64,000 nt of DNA from Hexactinellida sp. DTS-2022 (lineage: Eukaryota > Porifera > Hexactinellida), in assembly GCA_028753945.1 (NCBI GenBank), contig JAPNXP010000001.1, positions 3,896,501 to 3,960,500 of the forward strand, given 5' to 3'. A program made the position numbers and the translations under genes. The notes beneath the pieces were generated by a model, which saw nothing but the letters and a program-made list of their open reading frames with translations, was not told the origin of the DNA and ran no database searches. Positions 34,992 through 47,612 of this stretch are shown here, in pieces. Each line of letters opens with the position of its first letter. Within the stretch, counting starts at the first letter, position 1.

Positions 34992-36580
34992 GTATATTTA
35001 TTTAAATGTGCTTATCCATTAACTTCAGAAAAGATTTGAAGGAAATTTGGATCCAAAAATGTCAAATATGAGAGCACCGTATTTCCGAATTTCGATTGTA
35101 CCCCTATTTTGAATAGACTGAGTTCGAAAGAATCAAATATATACTAGTTGCTTAATGCCTGTTTTATAACACATGCTATTATTATACTGTTTTACCAAAT
35201 GACCACCTACAATAGTAATCTTGGAGATAAATTTGTCAACATTAATAATATTTTATTAATAAGCCCCTTCCAGATTACTGCAATATTCTTACATGTGTTG
35301 AAATTCCTATCAATAAATACTAGAATGGAAATAAAATCACTATCCTATGCGCCTTTGTATCATTTCAAGCAGAGTTGTCTGTTACCCCCAAAGAGGTATC
35401 CACATATTAGTTTGTCTAGAAATACTTAGATAATATGAGAAGCGTTGGCGGATTTTAGAAATTCCAGAAGGTTCACATTAATTAATTAAAACTTCTTCAC
35501 AACTTCTTCATATCAAATAACATCATCTACATGAATTACATCATTAATAAACAATTCTAAAACATCTCAATCAGGGTTTTAAATCAAACCAATTATTTCA
35601 AATGATTTGATTTTGGGAAAAATGATTTATTTACAGCCATGCAACTGATACATTTATTTTTATTTCATGCAGAGTAAACAAACTTCATGAGTGTATATGG
35701 AGTTGCTTTTAACTACTCAGAGGATAATTTAAAAAATAAATCGTATATGTTTACCGACCATTATTTCTGCGAACTTCTTGAGCCTAAAATGATTCTAATC
35801 TGTTGTGAATTTATTTCTTAAATTAATAAATCCTGCTTAATGCTTAATAGTAAATATTAATGAGTGTACTATCGCGAAACGACAGACTCCGAAGAGCTTT
35901 TACCAAATTAACTACAATTGAACATAAATTTTCACAAATTAAAAGCTTTTATCACGATTCTTGATTCCTAAAAATTGTTTAAATTTCTTAACCAATTATT
36001 TAAGAGATTCTTTGATACATGAATCATTAGGTTGGAGTACTTCTTAGGGAAATCAATTAGGATTGGCATTAGTGATTTACCTGAAGGAATTGTAATAATT
36101 CATAAAAATGAATAATGTTCAAAATTTGGAGCGCCGCGCCGACTCCTGCTCCCCAAATAAAAAGTAGGTTCCTCCTGAAATTCGAAGTACGTTATTATAA
36201 TAATGTTCTGTTTTGTGTTATTATGAAACAGAATTATACATAGTATACGTATTTGCAATCATTTCAATGGTTTTTATGCAGTAATGAATGATTATAATTT
36301 AATTCAATAAGAAACCCTCAATCCAATTGGAAGCACTCTAAATTAGTCAATTGTAGTTCATACTAACTTTTTAAAATTACAATTGGAATGATAATTGTTA
36401 AGCAATGGTTGGTTTCATAAAAGTTTCATACAAACCACAAGTAGTAAAGACCTTAGATACCTTAAATTCCAAAATGGCATACAAATCACCACTTATATTA
36501 ATATAAAAGAGTTTCAGAGAAGACAATTCTAAAATTTCACATTTACATACCACACGTAATTATTCTTTCATTGATCATTG
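34992..36580. other. Non-coding AT-rich part of the Merlin-bearing segment
   Basis: No gene or repeat supported. A GC-rich GGAGCGCCGCGCCGACTCC patch at about 36130 is isolated and unexplained. Confidence 0.4.
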
Positions 36581-37525
36581 ATGGCAATTGCTCCTTCATT
36601 CCAACCTTTGATGGTTCCTACAATCTTCCCTACTGATAATGAAATGACATTAAAGCAACTTTTTCGTGCTGTTACTATTGATGAAAATACCTGTATCACG
36701 TGGTTGCAGACTAATGGACTTTTAGCTAGAGGGATGCTATGTAAATGCGGTAGCATGATGCGTCCTAGTGCATTTTTGGGTATATCAGAAGGAAAGGGGT
36801 AGAGATGTCCGGAAAAAAACTGTAAAAAGTTCGCATCACTGAGGATTGGTTCATTTTTCGAAGGTTCCAATGTACCATTACCCGAATTGGTAGAATTTCT
36901 CTATTTCTGGGCTGATAATCTGCAAACAACGGCATTTTTACACAAGAATCTTGGTTGGGGAGAACATACAATCACTGATTGGAAGAACTTTATTCGTGAC
37001 TTGTGTGTTGAAGTATTTTTAACTAATCCCAAACCAATTGGCGGACCTGGACATATCGTTGAAATAGATGAATCAAAATTCGGTCACAGAAAATATTCCA
37101 GAGGTCGTTTACTTTCAGGTCAATGGGTATTTGGAGGAATTGATAGAGATACAAAGGAGGTTTTTATGATCCCTGTACTTAATCGGACAGCAGCAACTTT
37201 AGTCCCGATCATACAGCAGTATATTCTCCCTGGGACTACTATCTACTCTGATGAATGGGCCTCGTATAATTTAATTCCTGCTAGCACATTCCAACACTTA
37301 ACCGTTAACCATAGCGTAAATTTTGTAAATCCCAGCACTGGTGTACATACCCAAACTGTGGAAAGTACTTGGGGTCAAGCGAAAAAAAGGATGAGGAACT
37401 CCATGACTACAAATCCGGAACTATTGGACACCTATCTGGCCGAAATATGTTGGAGAAAAAAAAATATAGAAGCTACTTTCTCCAATTTAATTAAAGAAAT
37501 AAGGGATCAATACCCAGTAGTTTAA
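36581..37525 (+). pseudogene. Merlin-type (ISXO2-like) transposase with one in-frame stop
   Basis: DDE transposase of the IS1016/ISXO2 lineage, called Merlin in animals. One frame runs 314 codons from ATG 36581 to the stop at 37523-37525, broken only by a TAG at 36800-36802 (codon 74). Before the stop come a helical DNA-binding part and half of a zinc ribbon (CKCG). Directly after it come RCPEKNC, completing the ribbon, then the DDE core: HIVEIDESKFGHRKYSRGR (first Asp), TIYSDEWASYN (second Asp), VESTWGQAKKRM (third acidic residue region). A start downstream of the stop (36887) would lack the ribbon. The stop may be a recent nonsense mutation or a sequencing error; stop readthrough is possible but unsupported. 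Confidence 0.9.
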
Positions 37526-37676
37526 TTGTACTTCCTGTAATTTGGTAATTGTTAAATTATATTATTAAACAATTGATAATCCACGATGCAGTGGCTTCCA
37601 TTTCCTAAATTGTTAATCGATTAGATAAAGTTCACCATACACGATTATAATTTGTTACCTACAATCCAACGAATTA

Positions 37677-37786
37677 CTGTCGAAACCGGTTTATTCTAAC
37701 ACCGGTTTTTTCTAACTATTATAAATCGGTTTTTTCTTACTTTATTTCCATGCAAAGAATTGGTTAGAAAAAACCGGTTTCGACTG
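37677..37786. mobile_element. 110-bp palindromic mariner-type MITE
   Basis: Ends CTGTCGAAACCGGTT / AACCGGTTTCGACAG-like, TA on both sides, internal AACCGGTTTTTTCTAAC repeats in both orientations. Confidence 0.82.
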
Positions 37787-37848
37787 TACTAAGTATCATG
37801 TTGCATTTATTCTCTAAACTTATCAACTTAGTTTGTGCTAAACTAAGC

Positions 37849-38162
37849 CAGTGTTCCCCAAACTATTTTTACTAGTGCACCCCCTGATACATGAAAGTTT
37901 GGTTGTGCACCCCCAGGAGATACCTAAGTCTGAATGACTCTATTGACCCCGACTATTTTATGTAATTAATATAATAGACAGGAGAATATTCACTACTCAC
38001 AGAACACAATAGTAATCAATCAATATAGTCAAGTAGTCAGAATGCACTTGCAGATTATAATAAAAAATAGTTGACTTTAAAATGCTCAATATTCACTCAC
38101 TCCTTGTCCCGTGCACCCCCAAGGGGTTCATGCACCCCAGGTTGGCACAATGGGAACCACTG
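37849..38162. mobile_element. 314-bp hAT MITE
   Basis: Ends CAGTGTTCCCCAAAC / GGCACAATGGGAACCACTG. Flanks AACTAAGC and AACTAAAA match at 6/8. The subterminal GTGCACCCCC motif occurs at both ends. Confidence 0.8.
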
Positions 38163-38899
38163 AACTAAAAATTTAAGTCTAGTTCTTACCAGACTTATAT
38201 GATTTTTCATTTTAATATGCTTGTACTATTTGAAAATTATTTTATTAATTCATTTATTATACGTACCTCACATTCTTGTAGTATATAAACACTACTGTAC
38301 TATATCCTAATTTTTGGGTGGTGGAATCGTGTTTTGATATTTCACTGGAAAATAATTTGCAATTAAAGAAGGTAATAGATTGATCAAGTAAAAATGTTCG
38401 TAGATTGCGAGGAAATAATAATTTAAGTTAAGTTTAAGTTTATACAAAACTAAGTTTGCCTTTAAGTTTTGCGAAGTTAAGTAAACTTAGCCTAAACTAA
38501 TTCAAAACTTTGTTTAGACTTAGTTTAAGTTTATGAAATGATAGTGAATAAGGCCCCTGGTTAATAGATAATAAAACTAACAACAAATAACTTGGTTTGA
38601 TTCTAAATGTATATTCAGCTTGTTTAATTAGAATGGAAAGGAATTAACAACTCAGAAATTGCCATACTGTTGGTTAATTTATTAAGACTGACTGGATTTA
38701 TGGGATTTGGTTAAAAGTAAGAGAAATCAGGAAAAAGGATTGGGATTGAAAATACAGGATGACATCTATAACCTGTGAGACATATCCTGAAATTTTGAGC
38801 TCTTAGTTTCAAAATGAAACTTTGTTCTGTGGAGAGGATACGGACATAAAATATAAACTACCTAAGTCAGTCATTTGAAAACTGACCCACTACAATTAA
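38163..38899. other. Unassigned, with AAGTTTAAGTTTA-type repeats
   Basis: AT-rich. Short direct repeats of AAACTTAGTTTAAG words at 38420-38540. No gene. Confidence 0.4.
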
Positions 38900-39292
38900 G
38901 AATCTAATAACAGTTGAAATAATGAATAATGTAGCTTAGCATTTAGTAGAATAAATATGAAACTGGAGATTTGAAATTTAGAATAGGAATCTGATAAAAT
39001 GAATCTGACACCGTAATAACGAAGTGAAGTGTTAGACATGTAAATTGGCTTGTATGCACATAACTATGCTACTACAATACTATTTTATAGCATATTTGGC
39101 TTCAGTGATGATTTCAATTTTTCCCATAGAGTTTGGCTTATGAGCTAAAAAAATTTTAACTTTTTTATTTCTTAACCGATTTTAGTGATCTTTAGCTCAA
39201 TCTTCATGTCTCGACGGGTTCTATCACGTGGCATACAGTGATTTTGACCATCTTTGAAAAAGTAGGGGGGTGTAAGATTGTGCAATTGTACC

Positions 39293-39916
39293 AAAATATA
39301 TTAAATAAAGTTGTAAACGAACAAATTCTAAAAAAATGGTTGCTTATTATTGTCGCAGAAAAATTATTATAAAACCATGACGAATTATATGACAAAAATA
39401 TTAAAGTAAATAAATTAGATTACAATTTGTTAGCTATAACCAATGCACTTCTAATATGGTACATTTACTTAATTCAGAGGCATGTCCTTTTATTTCGTAG
39501 TTCACGATGTGAGTTATAATAGGTGATGAGTCAGCATTTTTATGTGCGTGTTGGGTGTTTACCCGACACCAACAAACCAATCGAAATATACAATTCGCAA
39601 AATTGTAAAAACACCTTTTTTTTTAACGATGTCATCATCACCTCAGGCTCAAGGTGTAAAACCCCATTTGTAGAGGTGGTACGTGTCATAAGGATAAATT
39701 GATAAATTAGAAGTTTGTTTATGTCTTGTATCATCTCTGAGATTTATGATGTTTAGCTAATTAGTATAAATATTTATAAATATTATTGATAATTTAACAC
39801 CAATTTCAATGTCAACTTAAATTTATTAAGTTTAATTATTTGTCATAAATAGTAGTAATTAAAATTAATTTGGATTCAAATTTCAATTCCGTACACTCGA
39901 TGACCCCTAATCAGAC
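39293..39916. other. Pieces of the hairpin-family flanking blocks, no gene
   Basis: 39470-39680 contains the AGAGGCATGTCCTTTTATTT block (shared with about 28040-28080) and the GATGAGTCAGCATTTTTATG / CACCTCAGGCTCAAGGTG blocks found beside hairpin copies. Otherwise AT-rich. Confidence 0.5.
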
Positions 39917-40445
39917 CTGGGGCTGATTACTAGTGGGTGATTCCGATTACGATTATGATTACATCCTTCAGAAAAAGCTTGCTTATGATTACGATTACGA
40001 TTACAGGAAATGTTGTAATCGATTACAATCGATTACAATTGATCACAATTTCATTTTCTCTACTATGCAATTACATACCTGCCAACCGTACAGGGATTCC
40101 CTGTACAGTACAGGGATTTTAGCCATTTTGCTGTTCTGTGCAGGGAATTATTACATTTGTACAGGGATTTTTAGTCGGGATAAAATTAATGATTGTAGGT
40201 CAAATACACCTAAAAAATGTCTTTACTCTCAAAATGTAGCTATTTGTTAAAGTAACAATTCCTAATCAAGCGTATAGTGTTTGTCTCGCTCATGTAGGGA
40301 AATTTCCCTACATGAGCGAGATAAAGTTTTTTGGGTGTACAGGGATTTTTGCCAATGTACAGGGGAAAATTGGAGCTCCGTGCAGGGATACGACTCAAAT
40401 AGGTTGGCAGGTATGCAATTACGATCGTTCCGATTAAGCCCCGGA
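39917..40445. mobile_element. GATTAC-repeat MITE, interrupted copy
   Basis: Begins CCTGGGGCTGATTACTAGTG and continues as CGATTACGATTACGATTA repeats. After the nested 340-bp element it resumes as CAATTACGATCGTTCCGATT and a decayed right end AGCCCCGG. The complete relative is at 40609-40748. Confidence 0.75.
40075..40414. mobile_element. ATACCTGCCAACC element with perfect 8-bp duplication
   Basis: Ends ATACCTGCCAACC / GGTTGGCAGGTAT, with GCAATTAC at 40067-40074 and 40415-40422. The middle contains an AGGGAAATTTCCCT-centred palindrome (CTCGCTCATGT..ACATGAGCGAG). Confidence 0.92.
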
Positions 40446-40608
40446 GTTTCATGCGCACGAAAAATAAGGCCCGTGTGCATGGGGGTAGCCACCAAGAATT
40501 ATTTGTAGGGACAGATATATCTTTGGGACTGCAGTGAGATCAGCGAACCCTCAAACTATATCCTTAATTGAAGTTATTGTAAGAAAATTTGGGGGGACCT
40601 GGTGCCAT

Positions 40609-40748
40609 ACCTGGGGCTGATTACTAGTGGGTGATTACGATTACGATTACATCCTTCAAAAAAAGCTTGATTATGATTACGATTACGATTACAGGAAAAG
40701 TTGTAATCGATTACAATTGATTACGATTGTAATCGTAATCAGCCCCAA
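40609..40748. mobile_element. Complete 140-bp GATTAC-repeat MITE
   Basis: Begins CTGGGGCTGATTACTAGTG, ends CGTAATCAGCCCCAAG; arms of GATTAC and GTAATC words. Second copy of the 39917-40445 element, 160 bp downstream. Confidence 0.78.
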
Positions 40749-41090
40749 GCCTGCCCCTAATAAACAAATTGGAAGCATCTATACATGTCAAATATAGACT
40801 AAATTAATTATATTTAATTACGTCAGTATATTAAAATAGTTTAAGAGTATTCTGCAGAAGGAAATATAATCACATACTTTATCGTTGTTATGGAATATAT
40901 AATCTTAATTTTCAAATAGAAAATCGAAGCCTACTCGATCTCACAAGTTGAATCAATATAATTACCACAAGTTGAAACAATATAATTAGATTTAACACTT
41001 TATCGAATGCATATAAATTCAGTATTCGGGCGCTATTTATTGTCCAGTTGTGACATTAAACAGGTGTAAAATGTGTCCAAAAATGTAATC

Positions 41091-41217
41091 AAAAATCAAA
41101 AATTGCAGCCTGTGCCGAATTTATTTCCCTTTGGAGGCAATACTAGTTACCCAACCACCAAATGTAGTGCCTCCAAAGGGAAATGCATCAGCACAGGCTG
41201 CAATTTTTGATTTTTTT
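41091..41217. repeat. 130-bp hairpin repeat, copy 5 (divergent)
   Basis: Arms AATCAAAAATTGCAGCCTGT / ACAGGCTGCAATTTTTGATT and TTTCCCTTTGGAGGC / GCCTCCAAAGGGAAA. Relative to the family, C-to-A near the base and the CCCTTTGG change are matched in the opposite arm. Confidence 0.88.
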
Positions 41218-41410
41218 CATCATGTCGCCTATCCAGGCTAGACCATAAGTGCTAGAGCTCTGAGATTTTCAGAATAGGTGTCTGGTTGTTGATTAATGTG
41301 CATCTCGTAGCCCGATTTTTCAATTTCGACTTGATAAAATTTTAAACGGGACATCATCTTTTTTGTCCCATAAGAAATTAATCCATTGTTATAAATATAC
41401 GTATACTATG

Positions 41411-41690
41411 CAGGCCCGTAGCACGCCAACATTTATTGGTGCGACATAGTGACGTCACTAAATAATCTAATGGTTACAAATACTATATATTATAATGGTA
41501 CCGAACAGTTTGGAGGTACCAGCAGCACCTATGCCACACCTGTATCAGTTGTGTTTACCAATACCATTATGCCGCACCTATAGTTGTCGGTGAGTTAAAA
41601 TTGTCCCGAATATTTGTCTGGTCACCAAAATTATTGGTGCGGCCATGGTCGCACCTGCCGCACCTGCTCCTACGGCCCTGCTATAATTTT
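41411..41690. mobile_element. hAT-like MITE (CAGGCCCGTAG)
   Basis: Ends CAGGCCCGTAGCACG / CTCCTACGGCCCTG, subterminal GGTGCG words in both orientations. No clear target duplication. Confidence 0.65.
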
Positions 41691-42145
41691 TTATTGTAAC
41701 TATGATATCAACAATAAACTTTGAAAGTAATAACATTGAATTAAATTTAATTATTCATAAATAGATCTTGATCGAAACCACGAAATCATTGCGTAATTGA
41801 ATATTAGTGAATTTACGATTTCAGAAAGTTAAGGGTCAATTGTGGCAACTTTGCGCCTAATTATCAGGAAAATGAAGACGAATTTAAGCTCCAAAATACT
41901 TTTCTGAGCTAATGATTTTTTTAAAAATTTATTGATTTTATTTTCCTATGGGACAAAAAAGCTAAAAGTCCCGTTAACAATTTTTCAAATCGAAATTAAT
42001 ATATCGTGACCCCAGGTGCACATCTGTAACCCATGAGACCCCTATTCAGAAAAATCTGGCTCTTAGTTAATAAAACTCCGTTCTGTGGAGAGGATACAGA
42101 ATAATATACCAAAGCAGTCATTTCAATACTGGGCCACTATATGTT

Positions 42146-42332
42146 TTTACTGTGCCGACTATACTATAGTATAGTGGCCCAGTATTGGAATCACTGCCTT
42201 TATTTATATTATTATTACTGTGCCGACTATACTATAGTATAGTGGCCCAGTATTAGAATCACTGCCTTTATTACTGTGCCGACTATACTATAGTATAGTG
42301 GCCCAGTATTAGAATCACTGCCTTTATTTATA
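42146..42332 (+). repeat. Satellite array, 3 units
   Basis: Three units of the 28347-28765 satellite, each with ACTATACTATAGTATAGT. Confidence 0.9.
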
Positions 42333-43613
42333 TTATTATTATTTCTCCGTAGCAGGTGCCCTGGCCACACCTGTATACATAGAGGGCTGAAACTTGGCAT
42401 GTAGATTCGGAGTCGACGTCTAATTTGCACCTGGGGTTACGATTTTGTATTAACAAATTTTTGACACATCTTTAACACCTTTCAAAATTTGTCTGGTCCA
42501 TAACTCAAAAAATGTTTTACTAAACCCCAAAATTTTATTTCACATTTGGATTCGCCATAAAATTCTGCGTCTGATGGGAGAAGAAATTTTTCAATAAAGG
42601 GGTCAATTTCTGCCATAAATGGGGGTTGAAATTTCTTTGTTTACTGACACTTCAATTTCAGTAAAGTGTTAAATCTAATTCTATTGTTTCAACTTGTAAT
42701 AATTATATTGATTTAACTTGTTAAATCCTACTCTAGTGATTCAACTTGCGATAATTATATTGATTTAACTTATAAATTCCAGCTGGCTTCTATTTAATTT
42801 AAATAAAATATAATGATATAAGGAATTTGTTGACTAAACTCAAATCACCGTGGATAACATTGCTAAAATAAATAACTAATAATTTAATTTATTATCAATA
42901 AGTAATGAATGAATGGCATTAAACTAAAGATGGTTTATGATAGAACCGTTAAGATTTTACATACCACAACAACGACAGATTATGTGATTATATTTACTTC
43001 TGCGTTAATATTATTGCACTGTTAATATACTGACGTAATTAATTATAATTAATTCAGTCAGTATATGACATATAGAGATGCTTCCAATTTGTTTATTAGG
43101 GGTTATCGAGTGTGCGGAATTGAAATTTGATGGACAAATTAATTTATTTATTATTTATGACAAAATAATTAAACTTAATAAATATAAGTTGACATTGAAA
43201 TTGGTGTTAAATTATAAATAATATTAATAATTATATATACTAATTAATTAAATATCATAAATCTCAGAGATCATAGAAGATAGAAACAAACTTTCAATTT
43301 ATCAATTGGTCCTTATGGCACGTGCCACCTATACAAGTGGGTCTTGACACCTTGAGGTGATTATGACATCGTTAAAAAAATGTGTTTTTACAATTTTGTT
43401 AATTCAATATTAAAAATGGGTTAGTTCATGTTGGGTGATGACCCAACACTCACATAAAAAATGCTGAGTCATCAGTTGTTATATTCTACTCAAACTTGAA
43501 TATCGCTAAAAGGAAGTGAACTAAAACGAAACTTCCACCTCTCTAAGGGTCGATGCCTTCTGTAACACCTTTTTGAAATGATTTAACACCTTTATAGTGA
43601 TGATGACTTGGCG

Positions 43614-43745
43614 AAAAAAAAATCCAAAATTGCATCCTGTGCCGACAGCATGTTCCATTGGAGGCACTATCAATAAACCACCAACAAAATATAGTGCCAC
43701 CCAAGGAACATGCGTCGGCACAGGATGCAATTTTGGATTGTTTTT
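43614..43745. repeat. 130-bp hairpin repeat, copy 6
   Basis: Arms TTGCATCCTGTGCC / GGCACAGGATGCAA. The family G is T here and the opposite C is A, so the pair is preserved. One neighbouring change (TTCCATTGG) is not compensated. Confidence 0.88.
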
Positions 43746-43977
43746 CTCCGTAGACGGTGCCCTGGCCTGAGCTTTATAGTTGATGGGCTGAAACTTGGCA
43801 TGTAGGTCCGTATGGACCGTCTAATTTGCACCTGGGGTTACGATTTTTTATCAAATGATTTCAACACCTATTTAAACTAATTATAGCTCATAACATGAAA
43901 TAATTAATATTGAGCTTGATAGAATTTACATGTACGGATAGAGAATTAAATTCTACACCTTTTCACAGTGCACGGAT

Positions 43978-44040
43978 TTTTACTGTGCCGACTATACTAT
44001 AGTATAGTGGCCCAGTATTGGAATCACTGCCTTTATTATT
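43978..44040 (+). repeat. Satellite, single unit
   Basis: One unit of the 28347-28765 satellite inside a hairpin-family block. Confidence 0.88.
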
Positions 44041-44424
44041 ATTATTTTTATTATTATTTTTTTAAATTGGGTTTCGTTAGTGCCACAATTGAGTTGCTAG
44101 TTTCCTTTGTTTACTAACACTTCAGTTCAATTGAAAGTGTTAAATCTAATTCTATTGTTTCACCTTGCGATAATTCTAGTGATTCAACTTGTGAGATTGA
44201 GTAGGCTTCTATTTTCCTATTGAAAAAAAGATTATATATTTCATAACAACGACAGATTATGTGATTATATTTACTTCTGCGAGAATATTATTGCACTGTT
44301 AATATACTGACGTAATTAATTCATATATTGAAAAGTCGAGTGCGCATGCGCATAGGGTCGAGTGCGCATGCGTATAGGGTCGAGTGCGCATGCGCATAGG
44401 GTCGAGTGTGCATGCGCATGTTTA

Positions 44425-44518
44425 GATGTGAGATTTGAGTTTCTACAAATTCATCCGTTCGTTGTCTTTTCTTTGAATTTGATATGTTGACGCTTGTGTA
44501 CGCTATCTCATCTGCCAT
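44425..44518 (-). other. Possible captured coding start (low support)
   Basis: An ATG-led frame reads MADEIAYTSVNISNSKKRQR then TDEFVETQISHLN before running into the palindrome array. It contains a basic KKRQR nuclear-localisation-like run. It could be a captured 5' exon or chance; no donor site convinces. Confidence 0.2.
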
Positions 44519-44878
44519 ATTTTAACAATTCAAGAAAATGTGATCAATTGATACAATTTATAAATGCACTTTAAAACCTTTAACTGTACAAGTAGTATAT
44601 ATGTTACGTAAGGTGTTGGCTCAGGGAATTTGTATGGCTTTTCTTCAGCATTAAGAGGTTTCAGTTAACCGCAGCACTGACCAGGTATCCAATTATGTAG
44701 CATTGATAAGGTTTCTGGTAACATTTGCAGTAATAAGGATTCCACAAATAAGATTTTGTAAACGCCAGCATCTTCCGTGTTTGGAAGATGTTGGCTCGAA
44801 AATTACAAATATATTTATTGATCTGAAATATAGATAATATGTAAATACTATAAGTAAACATGAATATACAGTGAACTC

Positions 44879-45032
44879 TCGTTTATAACGAAGTGCTTGG
44901 GAACTGTAAATTCATTCGTTATAACAGGATATTCGTTATAAGCACGGATAATAGTTAATGCATTTAGTGCTCTGGGGGAAAATAGCCATTTCTTTATAAG
45001 CGGGTATTTCATTATATCCGACTTGGTCACTG
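44879..45032. mobile_element. Tc1/mariner-type MITE (ACTCCCGTTATAACG family)
   Basis: Begins CAGTGAACTCTCGTTTATAA, ends ATCCGACTTGGTCACTG, TA on both sides; third copy of this family. Confidence 0.82.
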
Positions 45033-46188
45033 TAGTAAATTATGCATGTTGGAATATTATACGTATTGATATTATATGTTTTGGTGTAATCTTATTTTCA
45101 GAATCGCAATATAAATTCCCCCAGCCAACTTCTTCCGTAACATATATGCACTGAAATATATACGTACCGTAGGACTTCACTAGTAACAAAAGGAAGGCTT
45201 TGGAATTTACTTGTGGTAGGTTTCCATACTTGTAATACTGTAACGCGAAGTATTACATACAAGTTTGGGTGGGAATCAACCACATGAAAAATTCGCTCTA
45301 CTTCGTTAATAGGTTTACGTATGCTTCACGAAATAACCAAATTCTAAATGGGTTATGTTATTATATAGCTATTAGCACTAATATGGTATACAAGTTTTCA
45401 GGCTCAATTAACTTATTTGGGATACTGAACGTGGCCTGTGGGCAGACGGAATTTTCGAATGAACTAAAATCTGTATGCCCTCTGCATGCTCCGGCAGCCT
45501 CGACTGGCTTCGCAGATGCGCATGCGCACTCGACCCTATGCGCATGCGCACTCGACCCTATATGCATGCGCACTCGACCCTATGCGCATGCGCACTCGAC
45601 TTTTTAATACATCAATTAATTATAATTAATTCAGTCAGTATATTACCTATATAGATGCTTCCAATTTGTTTATTAGGGGTTATCGAGAGTGCGGAATGAA
45701 ATTGGATAATCAAATTAATTAATTAATTATTTATGCAAAATAATTTAACTTAATAATTGTAAGTTGAGATTGAAATTGGTGTTAAATTATATATAATATT
45801 GATAATTATTTATACTAATTAATTAAATATCATAAATCTCAGAGATGATACAAGATAGAAACAAACTTCCAATTACTCAATTGATCCTTATGCCACGTAA
45901 CACCTCTACAAATGGGTCTTGACACCTTGAGGTGATGATGACATCGTCAAAAAAATGTGTTTTTACAATTTTGTTAATTAAATATTTCGCATGGGTTGGT
46001 TGGAGTTGGGTGAATACCCAACACGCAGATAAAAAATGCTGACTCATCATTTATAATATTCTACTGAAACGAGAATATCTTTGAAACGAAGTGAGCAAAA
46101 ACGAAACTTCCAACTCACTAAGGGTCGTAGCCTTTTGAAACACCTTTCTGAAATAATTTAACACCTTCATAGTGATGATGAAATGACG

Positions 46189-46322
46189 AAAAAAAAATCC
46201 AAAATTGCAGCCTGTGCGGACAGCATGTTCCTTTGGAGGCACTATCAATAAACAACCAACAAAATATAGTGCCACCAAAGGAACATGCGTCGGCACAGGC
46301 TGCAATTTTGGATTTTTTTTTT
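46189..46322. repeat. 130-bp hairpin repeat, copy 7
   Basis: Arms AATCCAAAATTGCAGCCTGT / ACAGGCTGCAATTTTGGATT with one changed base (GTGCGGAC). Confidence 0.88.
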
Positions 46323-47612
46323 CTCCGTAGACGGTACCCTGGCCACACCTTTATACATTGAGGGCTGAAACTTGCCATGTAGATGCGAAGTGCCCTTCTA
46401 ATTTGCACCTGGGGTTACGATTTTTGATTACGAAATTTTGCACACATCTTTAACACCTTTCAAAATTTGTCTGGTCCATAACTCAAAATATGCTTTAATA
46501 AACCCCCAAATTTTATTTCATATTTGGATTCACCATAAAATTCTGCGTCTGATGGAAGAAGAAATTTTTCAATAAAGGGGTCAATTTCTGCCATAAATGG
46601 GGGTTGAAATTTCTTTGTTTACTCACACTTCCATTTCTTTAAAAGTGTTAAATCTAATTCTATTGTTTCAACTTGTAATAATTATATTGATTTAACTTGT
46701 TAAATCCTACTCTAGTGATTCAACTTGCGATAATTATATTGATTTAACTTATAAATTCCAGCTGGCTTCTATTTAATTGTAGTATTACTATACAATGGAT
46801 TAAATAAAATAATATAATATAAGGAATTTGTTGACTCAACTCAACCAACCATGGATAACATTGCTAAAATAATTAACAAATAATATAACTTATTATCACT
46901 ACATAATGAATGAATGGCATTAAACTCAAGATGGTTTATGATAGAACAGTTAAGATTTTACATTCCACAACAACGACAGATTAAGTGATTATATATATTT
47001 CGGCGAGAATATTCTTGCACAATTAATGTACTGACGTAATTAATTATAATAAATTCCTTTTGTATTTAACTTTATAGAGACGGTTCCAATTAGATTATTG
47101 GGGTTATCGAGTGCGTGGAATTCAAATATTATAGTGAATTCAATTTAAATTATTATTAATTGCAAATATTTGAATTTAATTTATTTTGCTGTATATAATA
47201 ATGATGTTAAATAATTAATACATTAAATAAATTTTTATACTAATTAGCTAAATATCATAAATCTCAGAGATCATAGAAGATAGAAACAAACTTTCAATTT
47301 ATCAATTGGTCCTTATGGCACGTGCCACCTATACAAGTGGGCCTTGACACCTTGAGGTGATGATGACATCGCCAAAAAAATGTGTTTTTACAATTTTGTT
47401 AATTCGATATTTAAAATGAGTTAGTTGATGTTGGGTGATGACCCAACACTCACATAAAAAATGCTGAGTCATCAGCTATTATATTCTACTCAAACTTGAA
47501 TATCTCTAAAATGAAGTGAACTAAATGGAAACTTCCACCACTCTAAGGGTCGATGCCTTGTGTAACACCTTTTTGAAATAATTTGACACCTTCATAGTGA
47601 TGATGACATGGC

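Larger units (their letters stand above)
33869..39292. mobile_element. 5.4-kb segment with about 370-bp inverted repeats around a Merlin transposase
   Basis: 33869-34233 (resuming after a MITE at 34400-34432) and 38900-39292 are almost identical reverse complements, with outer ends GGTACAATTGCACAATC. A Merlin transposase lies between them, so this may be a complete Merlin element with long terminal repeats. Against this, the flanks show no 8-9-bp duplication. The left end abuts the THAP coding sequence. Later insertions at 34234-34399, 34791-34983, 37677-37786 and 37849-38162 add about 0.8 kb. Confidence 0.65.
40749..44321. repeat. Hairpin-family composite repeats with satellites and a hAT MITE
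   Basis: Rearranged blocks of the dispersed family (TCAACTTGTAATAATTATAT, TCCAGCTGGCTTC, GTGGATAACATTGC, CACCTTGAGGTG) contain hairpin copies 5 and 6, satellite arrays and a hAT MITE. No coding sequence convinces. Confidence 0.65.
44322..45613. mobile_element. 1.3-kb element with NRF-1-like palindrome arrays at both ends
   Basis: Perfect 8-bp duplication AATTAATT at 44314-44321 and 45614-45621. The empty site is visible in the related repeat at about 43031-43060. Both ends carry four or more copies of GTCGAGTGCGCATGCGCA in opposite orientation (44335-44420, 45517-45602). A mariner MITE (44879-45032) is nested inside. No transposase. Confidence 0.88.

Noticed and set aside
35148..35429. 93-codon open frame in the Merlin-bearing segment
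   Set aside because: Hydrophobic AT-driven composition, no conserved motif, no splice or promoter context.
36800..36802. Programmed stop readthrough in the Merlin transposase
   Set aside because: A single TAG with no stem-loop or known readthrough context next to it. A point mutation or sequencing error is simpler.
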